In this document: positions 1-8,640 of the stretch, piece after piece
How positions within the stretch are numbered: position 1 is the stretch's first letter
Layout of the letters: every line of letters starts with the position of its first letter
Assembly: GCA_018334525.1 (NCBI GenBank)
Contig: JAGXLT010000021.1
Location: 1 to 9,406, forward strand
Reading direction: 5' to 3'
Length of the DNA: 9,406 nt
From: Gammaproteobacteria bacterium
Lineage (GTDB): Bacteria > Pseudomonadota > Gammaproteobacteria > Nitrococcales > Nitrococcaceae
Program-made: the position numbers and the translations under genes
The notes under the pieces: generated by a model
Told to the model about the DNA's origin: nothing
The model's input: the letters and a program-made list of their open reading frames with translations, nothing else
Databases searched by the model: none

Positions 1-1
1 A

Positions 2-151
2 CCGCTAGGGGTGTATGACTTTCAAAAGGTCACCAGTCTGATTAATTGCAGTGAAGCGGGTGCAAACACTTTAGGTCGAATCGCTGCGCGTCTGGCGCAT
101 GCGGAGGGGCTTACCGCGCATGCCCGCTCTGCGGAGTATCGACTGAAATAA
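2..151 (+). CDS. hisD: Histidinol dehydrogenase, C-terminal end only (partial)
   Basis: The open frame enters from the left edge and gives the last 49 residues before a TAA at 149-151. It begins [17 protein letters not shown] and ends in an alanine-rich helix with [16 protein letters not shown]. The VYDFQK-TS stretch followed by a C-terminal AEGL-AH helix is typical of the end of HisD, the NAD- and zinc-dependent enzyme that oxidises L-histidinol to L-histidine in the last two steps of histidine synthesis. The catalytic part lies outside the window. The stop is 14 bp from the stop of the convergent algW gene. In Pseudomonas, as I remember it, hisC lies between hisD and algW; here hisD abuts algW directly. 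The family call is fairly secure for so short a fragment. Confidence 0.85.
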   Translation, partial: PLGVYDFQKVTSLINCSEAGANTLGRIAARLAHAEGLTAHARSAEYRLK

Positions 152-165
152 CCAGCTCGGTAGCG

Positions 166-1254
166 CTACTGAAGTTGCGTAGGGCGTTCGCCGATTGTGA
201 GTTCCCATTCCAGCATCCGGTCTTCACGCAGCCCGCTCAGCACCAGATTGCTGCCGGGTTTTTTAGCGGCAACGCGGTTAAGCAGGTCATTCACATCCTC
301 AATCCGTTGATTATCCAGATGCGTAATCAGATCGTTTGCCGTTAACCCTGCGTTATCCGCTGGACCCTGTGGCATCACACCGGCAACGAGTACGCCGGTT
401 GTCGGATTGAGTACATCCTGAATTTGAACGCCGATCCAGCCGCGAACCACCCGCCCGTCCGCAATGATCCCGTCCAATACATTTGCCGCTAAATCGGCAG
501 GAATCGCAAAACCGATACCCATCGAGCCACCGGATTGACTGAAAATAGCGGTGTTAATGCCGATGATTTCGCCGCTGGCGTTAACCAGTGCGCCACCCGA
601 GTTACCGGGATTAATGGCGGCATCGGTTTGAATGAAATTCTCAAACGTGGTGAGGCCAAGCTGCGATCGACCGGTCGCACTGATAATGCCCTGCGTGACC
701 GTTTGCCCCACACCAAACGGATTGCCGATGGCAAAGACCACATCGCCGACCCGTTGTTCGGTAGAGGACGAAAGGCTGGCATGCGGTAAGTTAGCCATTT
801 CTATTTTCAGCACCGCAAGATCAGACTCGGGGTCGGTGCCTACCAGCGTTGCCGGGGCATCCCGCCCATCCGCCAGCAGAACCTGAATTTGCTCAGCCTC
901 TGTGACCACGTGGTAATTGGTTAATATATGACCGTTATCGCTCAAAATAACCCCTGAACCCAGTGAGGTGTTAAGGCGTGGATCGTTAAGCAGCGGGCCG
1001 TCACGAAAGAATTCGTCAAGTGCCGGGTCATCAGAGATTGCATTGCGCGGGTCACGGCTGAGAGTAGCGGTATAGATATTTACGACAGATGGTGCGGCAA
1101 GGGCGACCGCGTCTGCATAAGAGCGAGGTTCCGCATTATTCTCGGCGTAGTCACGATCGAGCAGCTGAGGCGCGAACCAGACAAGTGTGATGGCCACGAC
1201 GGTACCAACCAGTGCATAACTTAAAACAAAGCGAATGAACGAACGTGTTGCCAT
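166..1254 (-). CDS. algW: Membrane-anchored periplasmic serine protease, DegS/AlgW type
   Basis: This 362-residue HtrA-family protease has one N-terminal membrane anchor (about residues 7-29), a trypsin-like domain (about 45-260) and a single PDZ domain (about 268-355). The catalytic triad is visible: His115 in TNYHVV, Asp145 in SDLAVL and Ser219 in GNSGG. One PDZ domain plus an uncleaved anchor fits DegS/AlgW rather than DegP or MucD, which have two PDZ domains and a cleaved signal. E. coli DegS is about 355 residues. In the family, misfolded outer-membrane protein C-termini bind the PDZ domain and trigger cleavage of the anti-sigma factor RseA/MucA, releasing sigma-E/AlgU. The neighbours hisD and ybgI match the Pseudomonas algW locus, so I prefer that symbol; degS would be an equal functional name. 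The ATG at 1254-1252 has only a weak upstream GAGAG as ribosome site. The gene is convergent with hisD and divergent from ybgI. rseA/mucA is not in the window. Confidence 0.93.
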   Translation of the reverse strand: MATRSFIRFVLSYALVGTVVAITLVWFAPQLLDRDYAENNAEPRSYADAVALAAPSVVNIYTATLSRDPRNAISDDPALDEFFRDGPLLNDPRLNTSLGSGVILSDNGHILTNYHVVTEAEQIQVLLADGRDAPATLVGTDPESDLAVLKIEMANLPHASLSSSTEQRVGDVVFAIGNPFGVGQTVTQGIISATGRSQLGLTTFENFIQTDAAINPGNSGGALVNASGEIIGINTAIFSQSGGSMGIGFAIPADLAANVLDGIIADGRVVRGWIGVQIQDVLNPTTGVLVAGVMPQGPADNAGLTANDLITHLDNQRIEDVNDLLNRVAAKKPGSNLVLSGLREDRMLEWELTIGERPTQLQ

Positions 1255-1264
1255 CCCATATACT
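1236..1264 (+). promoter_or_regulatory. Candidate promoter for ybgI
   Basis: TATACT at 1259-1264 matches five of six bases of a sigma-70 -10 element. With a 17-bp spacer, the -35 position is TGAACG (1236-1241), only three of six. This would place transcription start near 1271, about 20 bases before the ybgI ATG. The algW and ybgI starts are only 37 bp apart, so any promoter must overlap coding DNA; this -35 lies in the algW 5' end. I saw no convincing promoter for algW on the other strand. This is pattern inference only. Confidence 0.25.
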
Positions 1265-1291
1265 CTCAGCGAAAAGGTCTAAGGAAATGTA

Positions 1292-2050
1292 ATGGTACAG
1301 CTTACGACACTCACTGATTATCTTGCTGAAATTCTGCAGCCCGAGGCCGTTGAGGATTATTGCCCGAACGGCTTGCAGGTGGAGGGGCGTGCGGTTGTGC
1401 AGCGATTGGTTACGGGAGTAACGGCCAGTCAGCGGTTTATTGACGCAGCAATTGAAGCAAATGCGGATGCCATTCTCGTGCATCACGGTTTTTTCTGGAA
1501 AGGCGAGCCGGCAACGATTACCGGCATGAAAGGGCAGCGCTTGCAGCGTTTAATTCGCGCTGATGTGTCGGTACTGGCCTATCATCTGCCCCTTGATACT
1601 CATCGCTATTTTGGCAATAACGCCTGTCTTGCCGAAGCGTTGGGGGTGGTTGTTGAGCCACCCATCAGCGTTGGTGGTGTGCGCGATTTGTTATGGCACG
1701 GGCGATTGGCGACACCGGCAACGCCTGACGAGGTGGCTGAAAAGCTTCGCTTGCATTTGGGGCGTCCGGCATTGCACATTGCCGCAGCGCCCGCGCAAAT
1801 CGAGCATCTTGCCTGGTGCAGTGGCGGCGCACAGAAGTTTCTGTCAGCAGCTGCAGCGCTGGGTGTGCAGGCCTATATCAGTGGAGAGATCTCTGAGCCG
1901 ACCACGCATGAAGCCAGAGAGTTGGGCGTTCACTATTATGCTGCGGGGCATCATGCAACCGAGCGCGGTGGTGTGCAGGCGTTAGGTGCGCATTTAGCTG
2001 AGCGCTTCCAGATCGATCATCAGTTCATTGATGATGACAATCCGGCATGA
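1292..2050 (+). CDS. ybgI: NIF3/YbgI-family dinuclear metal-binding protein
   Basis: This 252-residue protein belongs to the NIF3 (DUF34) family, often labelled 'GTP cyclohydrolase 1 type 2 homolog' although the cellular role is not settled. The dinuclear metal ligands known from E. coli YbgI are all recognisable: His64-His65 in LVHHGFFW, Asp102 in HLPLDTH, and His220 and Glu224 in the C-terminal GHHATERGG motif. The N-terminal DYCPNGLQVEG motif (22-32) is also a family signature. Length matches YbgI (about 247). The ATG at 1292 follows AAGGA (1281-1285) at a good spacing. The gene diverges from algW and is followed by a terminator-like hairpin, so it is probably monocistronic. Family assignment is strong; biochemical function is not. 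Confidence 0.93.
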   Translation: MVQLTTLTDYLAEILQPEAVEDYCPNGLQVEGRAVVQRLVTGVTASQRFIDAAIEANADAILVHHGFFWKGEPATITGMKGQRLQRLIRADVSVLAYHLPLDTHRYFGNNACLAEALGVVVEPPISVGGVRDLLWHGRLATPATPDEVAEKLRLHLGRPALHIAAAPAQIEHLAWCSGGAQKFLSAAAALGVQAYISGEISEPTTHEARELGVHYYAAGHHATERGGVQALGAHLAERFQIDHQFIDDDNPA

Positions 2051-2116
2051 CGAAAACGTGCGCTAATCCGGCGGTTTGGCTTGACGGGAAGGGCTGAATG
2101 TTAGATTCTATGTAAC

Positions 2117-2145
2117 GAAAAATAGCGTCTGAATAAGACGTTTTC
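2117..2145 (+). terminator. Hairpin with T-run after ybgI, possible weak terminator
   Basis: CGTCT (2126-2130), loop GAATA, AGACG (2136-2140) form a perfect 5-bp stem, followed directly by TTTTC (2141-2145). GAAAA at 2117-2121 can pair with TTTTC across a four-base bulge and lengthen the stem. It lies 67 bp after the ybgI stop and 74 bp before petA. The shape fits a weak intrinsic terminator for ybgI. The stem is short and AT-flanked, and it could instead be an operator-like dyad upstream of petA. Confidence 0.35.
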
Positions 2146-2156
2146 AAAGCGGTGTT

Positions 2157-2188
2157 TTGGCAGCTGACAGAGCGCCTTGCACTATAAG
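2157..2188 (+). promoter_or_regulatory. Candidate promoter for petABC-sspAB
   Basis: TATAAG at 2183-2188 matches five of six -10 bases. TTGGCA at 2157-2162 matches five of six -35 bases, but the spacer is 20 bp, longer than the usual 16-18. Transcription would begin near 2195, leaving a leader of about 20 bases before the petA ATG. An alternative -35 is TTGACG at 2081-2086, but no good -10 follows it at normal spacing. I saw no clear FNR/ANR-type TTGAT-N4-ATCAA box in the gap 2051-2213. Confidence 0.3.
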
Positions 2189-2202
2189 ATCAGTACCCAG
2201 CA

Positions 2203-2210
2203 GGGGAAGG
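2203..2210 (+). promoter_or_regulatory. Ribosome binding site that fixes the petA start
   Basis: The purine run GGGGAAGG ends three bases before the ATG at 2214. It supports that ATG over the in-frame TTG at 2157, which would add 19 residues ahead of the twin-arginine signal. The TTG has no comparable purine run upstream and coincides with the candidate -35 element. Confidence 0.6.
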
Positions 2211-2213
2211 TTG

Positions 2214-2804
2214 ATGTCCCAAGTAGGCGCTAACAATAGCCGTCGTCGTTTTTTAACCGGTGCCGTCTCGGTCGTTGGTGGGGCCGGTGCTGTTGCAGTA
2301 GCGGTGCCGTTTCTCGCTTATTGGAACCCTAGTGCGACAACACGCGCCGCGGGTGCTCCAGTAGAAGTTGATACCAGTACTTTAGAGCCGGGTCAGCGCG
2401 TGGACACGTCATGGCGCGGTCAGCCCGTTTGGGTAATTCGGCGTTCTGAGGCAGCGATTGATAATTTGAGTGAATTAGATGCTCAACTGCGTGACCCCAA
2501 CTCGGATGTCGAGTCTCAACAGCCTGCTTACGCGCGCAATGTCCACCGCTCCATTGACCCGGAGCTTCTGGTTGTTGTGCCGATTTGTACGCATTTAGGA
2601 TGTATTCCATCCTTTATGCCGCAGCCGGGTTCGCTCAGTGCAGATTGGTTGGGCGGGTTCTTCTGCCCTTGTCACGGGTCGCGCTTTGATATGGCAGGCC
2701 GAGTCTACTCCGGTGTGCCCGCACCCACGAATCTCCCGATCCCGCCATACCGCATGGCCGGGGACGGTCTTATCGTCATTGGCGAGGATGAGGAGGCTGC
2801 ATAG
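2214..2804 (+). CDS. petA: Ubiquinol-cytochrome c reductase, Rieske iron-sulfur subunit
   Basis: This 196-residue protein carries the [2Fe-2S] cluster of the cytochrome bc1 complex and moves electrons from quinol at the Qo site to cytochrome c1. Residues 9-34 form a twin-arginine-type signal anchor (SRRRFL, then a glycine/valine-rich hydrophobic stretch), as expected for a Tat-exported Rieske protein that stays membrane-tethered. Box I is CTHLGC (125-130) and box II is CPCHGS (151-156). Cys125, His127, Cys151 and His154 are the predicted cluster ligands, and Cys130-Cys153 the stabilising disulfide. The flexible hinge should fall just after the anchor, near 35-48. Length is typical for proteobacterial Rieske subunits. 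I chose ATG 2214 because of its strong ribosome site and because it starts close to the Tat motif. The stop is one base from the petB ATG, marking the start of the petABC operon. Confidence 0.96.
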   Translation: MSQVGANNSRRRFLTGAVSVVGGAGAVAVAVPFLAYWNPSATTRAAGAPVEVDTSTLEPGQRVDTSWRGQPVWVIRRSEAAIDNLSELDAQLRDPNSDVESQQPAYARNVHRSIDPELLVVVPICTHLGCIPSFMPQPGSLSADWLGGFFCPCHGSRFDMAGRVYSGVPAPTNLPIPPYRMAGDGLIVIGEDEEAA

Positions 2805-2805
2805 C

Positions 2806-4065
2806 ATGAGTGATGCAACAACAACGAAAGCAACCGGTGGCCTTCTGGGCTGGGTGGATGCCCGATTCCCCCTTACCAAGATGTGGAATGAACACATCGC
2901 TGAGTATTACGCGCCAAAGAACTTTAATTTCTGGTACTACTTTGGCTCGCTTGCCTTGATTGTGCTGGTCAATCAGCTGCTCACGGGTATTTGGTTGACA
3001 ATGAATTATAACCCTTCCGCTGAAGGGGCGTTTGCTTCTGTTGAATACATCATGCGAGATGTCGAATGGGGCTGGTTGATCCGCTATATGCACTCAACCG
3101 GCGCTTCTGCATTTTTTGTGGTTGTTTATCTGCACATGTTTCGAGCGTTGATGTATGGCTCGTACCAAAAGCCGCGTGAGCTGATCTGGATCTTCGGCAT
3201 GATGATTTATCTGCTGCTGATGGCTGAAGCATTCATGGGCTATCTTCTGCCCTGGGGGCAGATGTCCTTTTGGGGCGCACAGGTGATTATTTCGTTATTC
3301 GGTGCCATACCAGGCGTCGGTGAGCAGCTCGCACTGTGGATACGTGGTGATTACAACATCTCCGGGGTCACGCTAAACCGATTCTTTGCTTTGCATGTGG
3401 TTGCTCTGCCGTTAGCGCTCGTCGGATTAGTGGTATTCCACATTCTTGCGTTGCACGAGGTGGGTTCGAATAACCCGGACGGCGTTGATATTAAGAAAAA
3501 TAAAGATTCGAGCGGCAAGCCTAAGGACGGTATTCCATTCCATCCTTATTACACCGTTAAAGATACGTTCGGACTTGGTGTGTTTTTGATTTTCTTTGCC
3601 GCGGTTGTTTTCTTTGCGCCTGAGATGGGTGGATTATTCCTTGAGCCACCGAACTTTGAGCCGGCAAACCCGCTGCAAACGCCAGAGCATATTGCCCCGG
3701 TCTGGTACTTCACCGCGTTCTATTCCATTTTGCGCGCGGTGCCGGATAAGTTTGGCGGTGTGGTACTGATGGGGCTGGCTATCTTTATGCTGTTTCTGCT
3801 GCCCTGGATTGATCGTGGGAAGGTCCGCTCGATTCGCTATCGCGGTCTTGGTCATAAAGTGGCATTAGGACTTTTCGCGGCAGCCTTCGTGTTTTTGAGC
3901 TACCTGGGCCTCAAAGCACCGTCCGACATTATTGTTGGTTTCACGGTGACGCTGTGGGCACAAATTTGGACGGTAGTGTATTTTGGCTTCTTCGTGTTCC
4001 TGTACGTCTACACAGCGTTCGGATTTGAACGAACTAAGCCTGTGCCGGAGAGAGTGACGGACTGA
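2806..4065 (+). CDS. petB: Cytochrome b subunit of the bc1 complex
   Basis: This 419-residue, highly hydrophobic protein holds both b-type hemes and the Qo and Qi quinone sites. His96/His110 and His197/His212 are the predicted heme ligands in helices B and D. The first pair is 14 residues apart and the second 15, the latter as in cytochrome b6 rather than mitochondrial cytochrome b (14). The Qo-site PEWY position reads PVWY (298-301), a form I associate with beta- and gammaproteobacteria. The conserved HEVGSNNPDG loop (217-226) follows helix D. Both the N-terminal cytochrome b domain and the C-terminal b6-subunit-IV-like domain with its later helices (about 255-405) are present. The ATG at 2806 follows AGGAGG (2791-2796) and lies one base after the petA stop. 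The frame is open further upstream to 2638, but that part is antisense to nothing and simply overlaps petA. The TGA overlaps the petC ATG by one base. Confidence 0.97.
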   Translation: MSDATTTKATGGLLGWVDARFPLTKMWNEHIAEYYAPKNFNFWYYFGSLALIVLVNQLLTGIWLTMNYNPSAEGAFASVEYIMRDVEWGWLIRYMHSTGASAFFVVVYLHMFRALMYGSYQKPRELIWIFGMMIYLLLMAEAFMGYLLPWGQMSFWGAQVIISLFGAIPGVGEQLALWIRGDYNISGVTLNRFFALHVVALPLALVGLVVFHILALHEVGSNNPDGVDIKKNKDSSGKPKDGIPFHPYYTVKDTFGLGVFLIFFAAVVFFAPEMGGLFLEPPNFEPANPLQTPEHIAPVWYFTAFYSILRAVPDKFGGVVLMGLAIFMLFLLPWIDRGKVRSIRYRGLGHKVALGLFAAAFVFLSYLGLKAPSDIIVGFTVTLWAQIWTVVYFGFFVFLYVYTAFGFERTKPVPERVTD

Positions 4066-4796
4066 TGAAAAAAATCGCTCTAGCTTTACTGTTGCTGCTG
4101 GTCTCGAGCGTCGCTTTTAGCGCTGGCGGGTACGCGGATCTGATGAAGGCACGGGTAGACGTATCTGATGAAGCGTCCCTGCAGCGAGGCGCTGCCTTGT
4201 TTACTAATCTCTGCATCAGTTGCCACTCTGCAAAGTATGTGCGCTGGAATGCGTTGCCGGACGCCCTCGGGGTATCGATGGAGATGGTGGAGGACAACCT
4301 GATCTACGGGTCCTACCAGGAAGGCAACATGATGCGTGCTGCGATGCGTGAGGCAGATGCGGAGCGTTGGTTTGGTGCTTCAGCCCCGGATTTATCATTG
4401 ACCGCACGTTCTCGCGGGGCCGATTGGGTTTATACCTATCTGAATAGCTTTTATCGTGATCCTGATGCGAGTGCGGGTTGGAATAACACGCTGCTCGTAA
4501 ACTCTTCGATGCCGCATGTCTTGTGGACTTTGCAGGGTGTGCCGGAGGCAAAGTTCGAAGAAGTCGGTGACGAAATAGCCGTTGCCGGTATTCGTGTGTC
4601 AGAGCAGCAGGCCGGAATGCTCTCGGAAGAAGAGTTCCAGCAGGCGACTCGCGATATCACAAACTTTATGGCGTTCTTAGCCGAGCCTGTTCGTGCTAAG
4701 CGACAGGAAATTGGTGTCTGGGTCATTGGGTTTTTGGTGATTTTCACTATCCTTGCGTATCTGTTGAAGCGCGAATACTGGAGGGATATCCACTGA
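4065..4796 (+). CDS. petC: Cytochrome c1 subunit of the bc1 complex
   Basis: This 243-residue membrane-anchored c-type cytochrome accepts electrons from the Rieske centre and passes them to soluble cytochrome c. Residues 1-20 are a Sec signal peptide ending AFSA. The heme attachment motif CISCH is at 50-54, with His54 as one axial ligand. Met149 in NSSMPHVLW is the likely second ligand. A C-terminal transmembrane helix (about 217-234) ends in the family's LKREYW-D-H tail, leaving the heme domain in the periplasm. Length fits gammaproteobacterial cytochrome c1. The start overlaps the petB stop (TGATG), and GGAGAGAG at 4047-4054 can serve as ribosome site. The last codons contain GGAGGG (4780-4785), which appears to serve sspA. 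Confidence 0.96.
   Translation: MKKIALALLLLLVSSVAFSAGGYADLMKARVDVSDEASLQRGAALFTNLCISCHSAKYVRWNALPDALGVSMEMVEDNLIYGSYQEGNMMRAAMREADAERWFGASAPDLSLTARSRGADWVYTYLNSFYRDPDASAGWNNTLLVNSSMPHVLWTLQGVPEAKFEEVGDEIAVAGIRVSEQQAGMLSEEEFQQATRDITNFMAFLAEPVRAKRQEIGVWVIGFLVIFTILAYLLKREYWRDIH
4780..4795 (+). promoter_or_regulatory. Ribosome binding site and probable CTG start for sspA
   Basis: GGAGGG at 4780-4785, inside the last codons of petC, is followed after seven bases by CTG at 4793-4795, which overlaps the petC stop as CTGA. The frame from this CTG runs unbroken into sspA. It adds 20 residues, the last of which (QRST) resemble the KRSV that precedes the first strand of E. coli SspA. The first ATG in this frame is 4853, and it has no purine-rich site upstream. 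I saw no in-frame ATG, GTG or TTG between 4733 and 4853. Confidence 0.5.
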
Positions 4797-4852
4797 GTCG
4801 CTCTACCCAGCAGCCCGTTGAGGCCGTCGTCTCCCTCAGCCAACGTTCCACG

Positions 4853-5457
4853 ATGGGCCTCTACACAGATGCGGCAAGTGCAGATAGTCATCGGGTGCGC
4901 CTGGTGCTCGCTGAAAAAGGTATCTCTGTAGAAATCGTTGAAGTCTCATCAGCCGGTCCGCAGCCGGAAGATCTGCTCTGGCTGAATCCTTATGGGGAAA
5001 CTCCAACCCTCGTTGACAGGGAGCTCGCGTTATATGACGCGCGGGTGATTTGTGAATATTTGGATGAGCGTTTTCCTCATCCGCCACTGATGCCCATTGA
5101 TCCGGTTTCTCGCGCTAAAGCAAAGCTTGTCATATCCCGAGTCGAGCGTGACTGGTATCGGCTTCTTGAGTTGCTTGAGCGGCAGGATAAGCGCAAGCGG
5201 CCTGCGGCTCGACGTGAATTAGTTGAAGGGCTTACCGCAAGCGCGGATATCTTCGAGACGGGCACCCCGTTTTTCCTTAGTGAAGAGCTCAGCATGATGG
5301 ATTGCGCTTTGGCGCCATTATTATGGCGACTGCCATTTTACGGTGTTGATCTGCCCGAACAGGCAGCGTCGATTGTGGCCTATGGTGAGCGTTTGTTTGA
5401 GCGTGAAGCCTTTCAGCTCAGCCTCACGGAGGCCGAGCGGGCAATGCGGCCTGCCTG

Positions 5458-5458
<1 letters not shown>
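4853..5458 (+). CDS. sspA: Stringent starvation protein A, GST-fold RNA polymerase-associated regulator
   Basis: From the first ATG this is 201 residues with an N-terminal thioredoxin-like domain and a C-terminal helical GST domain. Family marks include SHRVRLVLAEKGI (12-24), NPYGETPTLVDREL (45-58), YLDERFPHPPLMPID (69-83) and the FFLSEELSMMDCALAPLLWRLP region (140-161). The Pro75-His76-Pro77 surface motif, which in E. coli SspA is needed for transcription activation, is conserved. SspA binds RNA polymerase, helps stationary-phase and acid-stress survival, and is not known as a glutathione transferase. E. coli SspA is 212 residues; this ATG aligns with its Met11, so the protein looks short at the front. 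Translation from CTG 4793 would give 221 residues and is my preferred reading; the coordinates here are the conservative minimum. The gene follows petC as in Pseudomonas and overlaps sspB by one base. Confidence 0.94.
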
Positions 5459-6760
<1,302 letters not shown>

Positions 6761-6764
<4 letters not shown>

Positions 6765-8587
6765 GGAAAATAATCAAGTGGCCGGCCTTGTGTATCAAGC
6801 AGTCGGTGCAGGCTGCCTGTGCGTACTTCAACCGGCGCAAGACGGCGTTTAATAAAGCCCTTTTCACTAATGTGTAATAAGCCCGAGGCGCCCGGGTAAT
6901 CCAGGCCCGGTTGCTGCTTTAGGATGTGAATGAGCTTTGCCAGGTGAAAGGCGTCTACACCGAGCGCTTCAAGCCGACCGATTTGATCCGCCTCTCGTTC
7001 ACGGATGAGTTGATTGTAGGCAGCGGCAGCCGATGGGGGCATATCGTCGGGCATCAGCCATGGCATTTCAGCAAAGACCACGCCTTCAAAATCACGCTCT
7101 ACATTCTCACCACTGCCAGGCACTGCCGATGCGGGTGCGAGCACAGGCAGATCCAGACCGTCATGGAATCGAATCTGTGGAATCAGCACACGAGCAGCTC
7201 CCGGTCGTGCGGCAATGAACAGCGCTTCCGCATCACTACGCCGTTTTGGTTCTGTTTTAAGCCTGATACCAAGTAACGACTCAAGACGCTCGGTTCGTTG
7301 ATCGGCCTCATCGAGGTTTAATATTCCGCGTACGGGTATCGATAAGTCGTCCTGATCACTCGGGTAGCGCTGTATTTCCAGGGCCGTACCTTCGCCATCA
7401 TTAAGCGCGGCAACAAATGCATCGGTCACGCGCTGGCTCCAGTCATCGTTGCCCGCCAGGATGACGATCCGCTGATATCCAAGTGCCAGCGCAGTCGCCG
7501 CAGTGGCCGCAGCTTCATCTTCGGGTGCCAGCCCGAACTGGAAAGTATTTGCGCTAGAGCCGGGGGGTGTCTGATCAATGCGGTTCAGTGCAAGTAAAGG
7601 TACGGTGATTTCCGCGCCGTTAAGCACCGAGGCTACTGCATCTTTGCTTAATGGGCCAAGTACGATGTCCGCCCCACCTGTTACGGCTTCTCTGTAGCCT
7701 GCAGCCGGCGCAAGCCCGCTTGTCCCGATATCAATAAAGCGAATGTTTTCGGGGCGTTGTAATGCGTCGATGCTGTAATAGGCGGCTAGGAATCCGGTTT
7801 GAATACGGCGGCCCGGGCCTGATAGATCGCCGCTTAATGGTAATAACAGCGCAATTTGTTTAACAGGGGCATGCGCGTATCGATGCATCGCTTGTATGCG
7901 GGTGATTAACAGATCACTCACACCATCGGTATCCCCTTTCGCACGCCACTCATCGATGCCTTCTGTTGCGCCACTGAGCATTAATGATTTCGGTTTTACG
8001 GCCAGTGCAAGTGTCCGCCAGGCGGAAAGGCCGACGGGCCAGGTCTGTGACTCGCTCTGAATTAATTGGTCTGTGGGAATCTTCTGTAAATCCTGCCACA
8101 GGCGCGCCTCAGCGCGGAGGCGTTGCTGGGGGGAGCGTGCGGCTTCAAATGCTTTCCACTGTGAGCGGAGCGCCTGCCTGGCTTGTCCGCGTTCTCGCTG
8201 CGCAGCGGCAACGCTTTCCCAGTAGCGCCCTTGCAGCCGGGTGGGTAAACGGCCATTAAGCCGGTTTGCAAGCGTTTGTAACTGCACATACGCAGGCGAT
8301 GTGCTGCTGACTGGTACCTGCGCTAATTCGCTCGCAAAAATTTCCGCTTCCAGCATCAGATCATCTGAGCGTGCACCCCTGAACTCTTTGGCGGCCATGC
8401 GCAATAGGGTGGTTGCGGCACTAAGATCGTCATTACTAAGCGCAATTTCTGCTGCTGTGATGCGTGGAGAGTCGGCAGGATTTCGTGGTCCATCACGCTC
8501 TTGCATGGTAAGAGGTGCGCAAGCGGAAAGACCGAGCAATGCGGTCAGTGCAAAGGCAAAATAGCGTGTACAGCGCAGGAGAGACAA
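6761..8587 (-). CDS. lpoA: Penicillin-binding protein 1A activator lipoprotein LpoA
   Basis: This 608-residue lipoprotein has a signal peptide ending in the lipobox LSAC, with Cys23 as lipid site. Ala follows the Cys, not Asp, which fits outer-membrane sorting. Residues about 40-235 are helical, TPR-like. Residues about 242-600 form a type I periplasmic-binding-protein fold beginning VKQIALLLPLSGDLSGPGR and containing GGADIVLGPLSKDAV (304-318). LpoA spans the periplasm and activates PBP1a (MrcA), stimulating its peptidoglycan synthesis. E. coli LpoA is 678 residues; the shorter length resembles pseudomonad homologs. Translation starts at TTG 8587-8585, preceded by GAGG (8598-8595). No in-frame ATG gives a full signal peptide, and a stop lies just upstream. 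The protein could be mistaken for an ABC-transporter binding protein, but the TPR half, lipobox and rsmI-yraN context exclude that. Confidence 0.93.
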
Positions 8588-8640
8588 AAGCGAACCTCGC
8601 GACGGTCTTTACAGCCGAGTAAACTCAGCACTCTTCATTA

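Noticed and set aside
160..169. Perfect 10-bp palindrome GTAGCGCTAC at the end of algW between two convergent genes
   Set aside because: It has no loop and no T-run, does not extend beyond 10 bp, and includes the algW stop codon. Too short to call a terminator or binding site.
1151..1486. 111-codon minus-strand frame spanning the algW-ybgI gap
   Set aside because: It overlaps both genes out of frame, is Cys/Arg/His-rich without domains, and starts inside ybgI with no signal.
2157..2213. TTG start giving petA 19 extra N-terminal residues
   Set aside because: No ribosome site, the added residues precede the Tat signal without resembling family members, and ATG 2214 has a strong purine run.
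2638..2805. 56-codon upstream extension of the petB frame into petA
   Set aside because: The extension is rich in Arg, Ser and Pro and unlike any cytochrome b N-terminus. ATG 2806 has a good AGGAGG site and starts at the normal family position.
6926..7276. 116-codon open frame on the + strand inside lpoA
   Set aside because: It is antisense to a well-conserved part of LpoA, has no recognisable motif and no ribosome site; best explained as a shadow frame.
8241..8564. 107-codon open frame on the + strand over the lpoA 5' end
   Set aside because: It is the complement of the LpoA signal and helical region, with low-complexity Ser/Ala/Arg content and no family resemblance.
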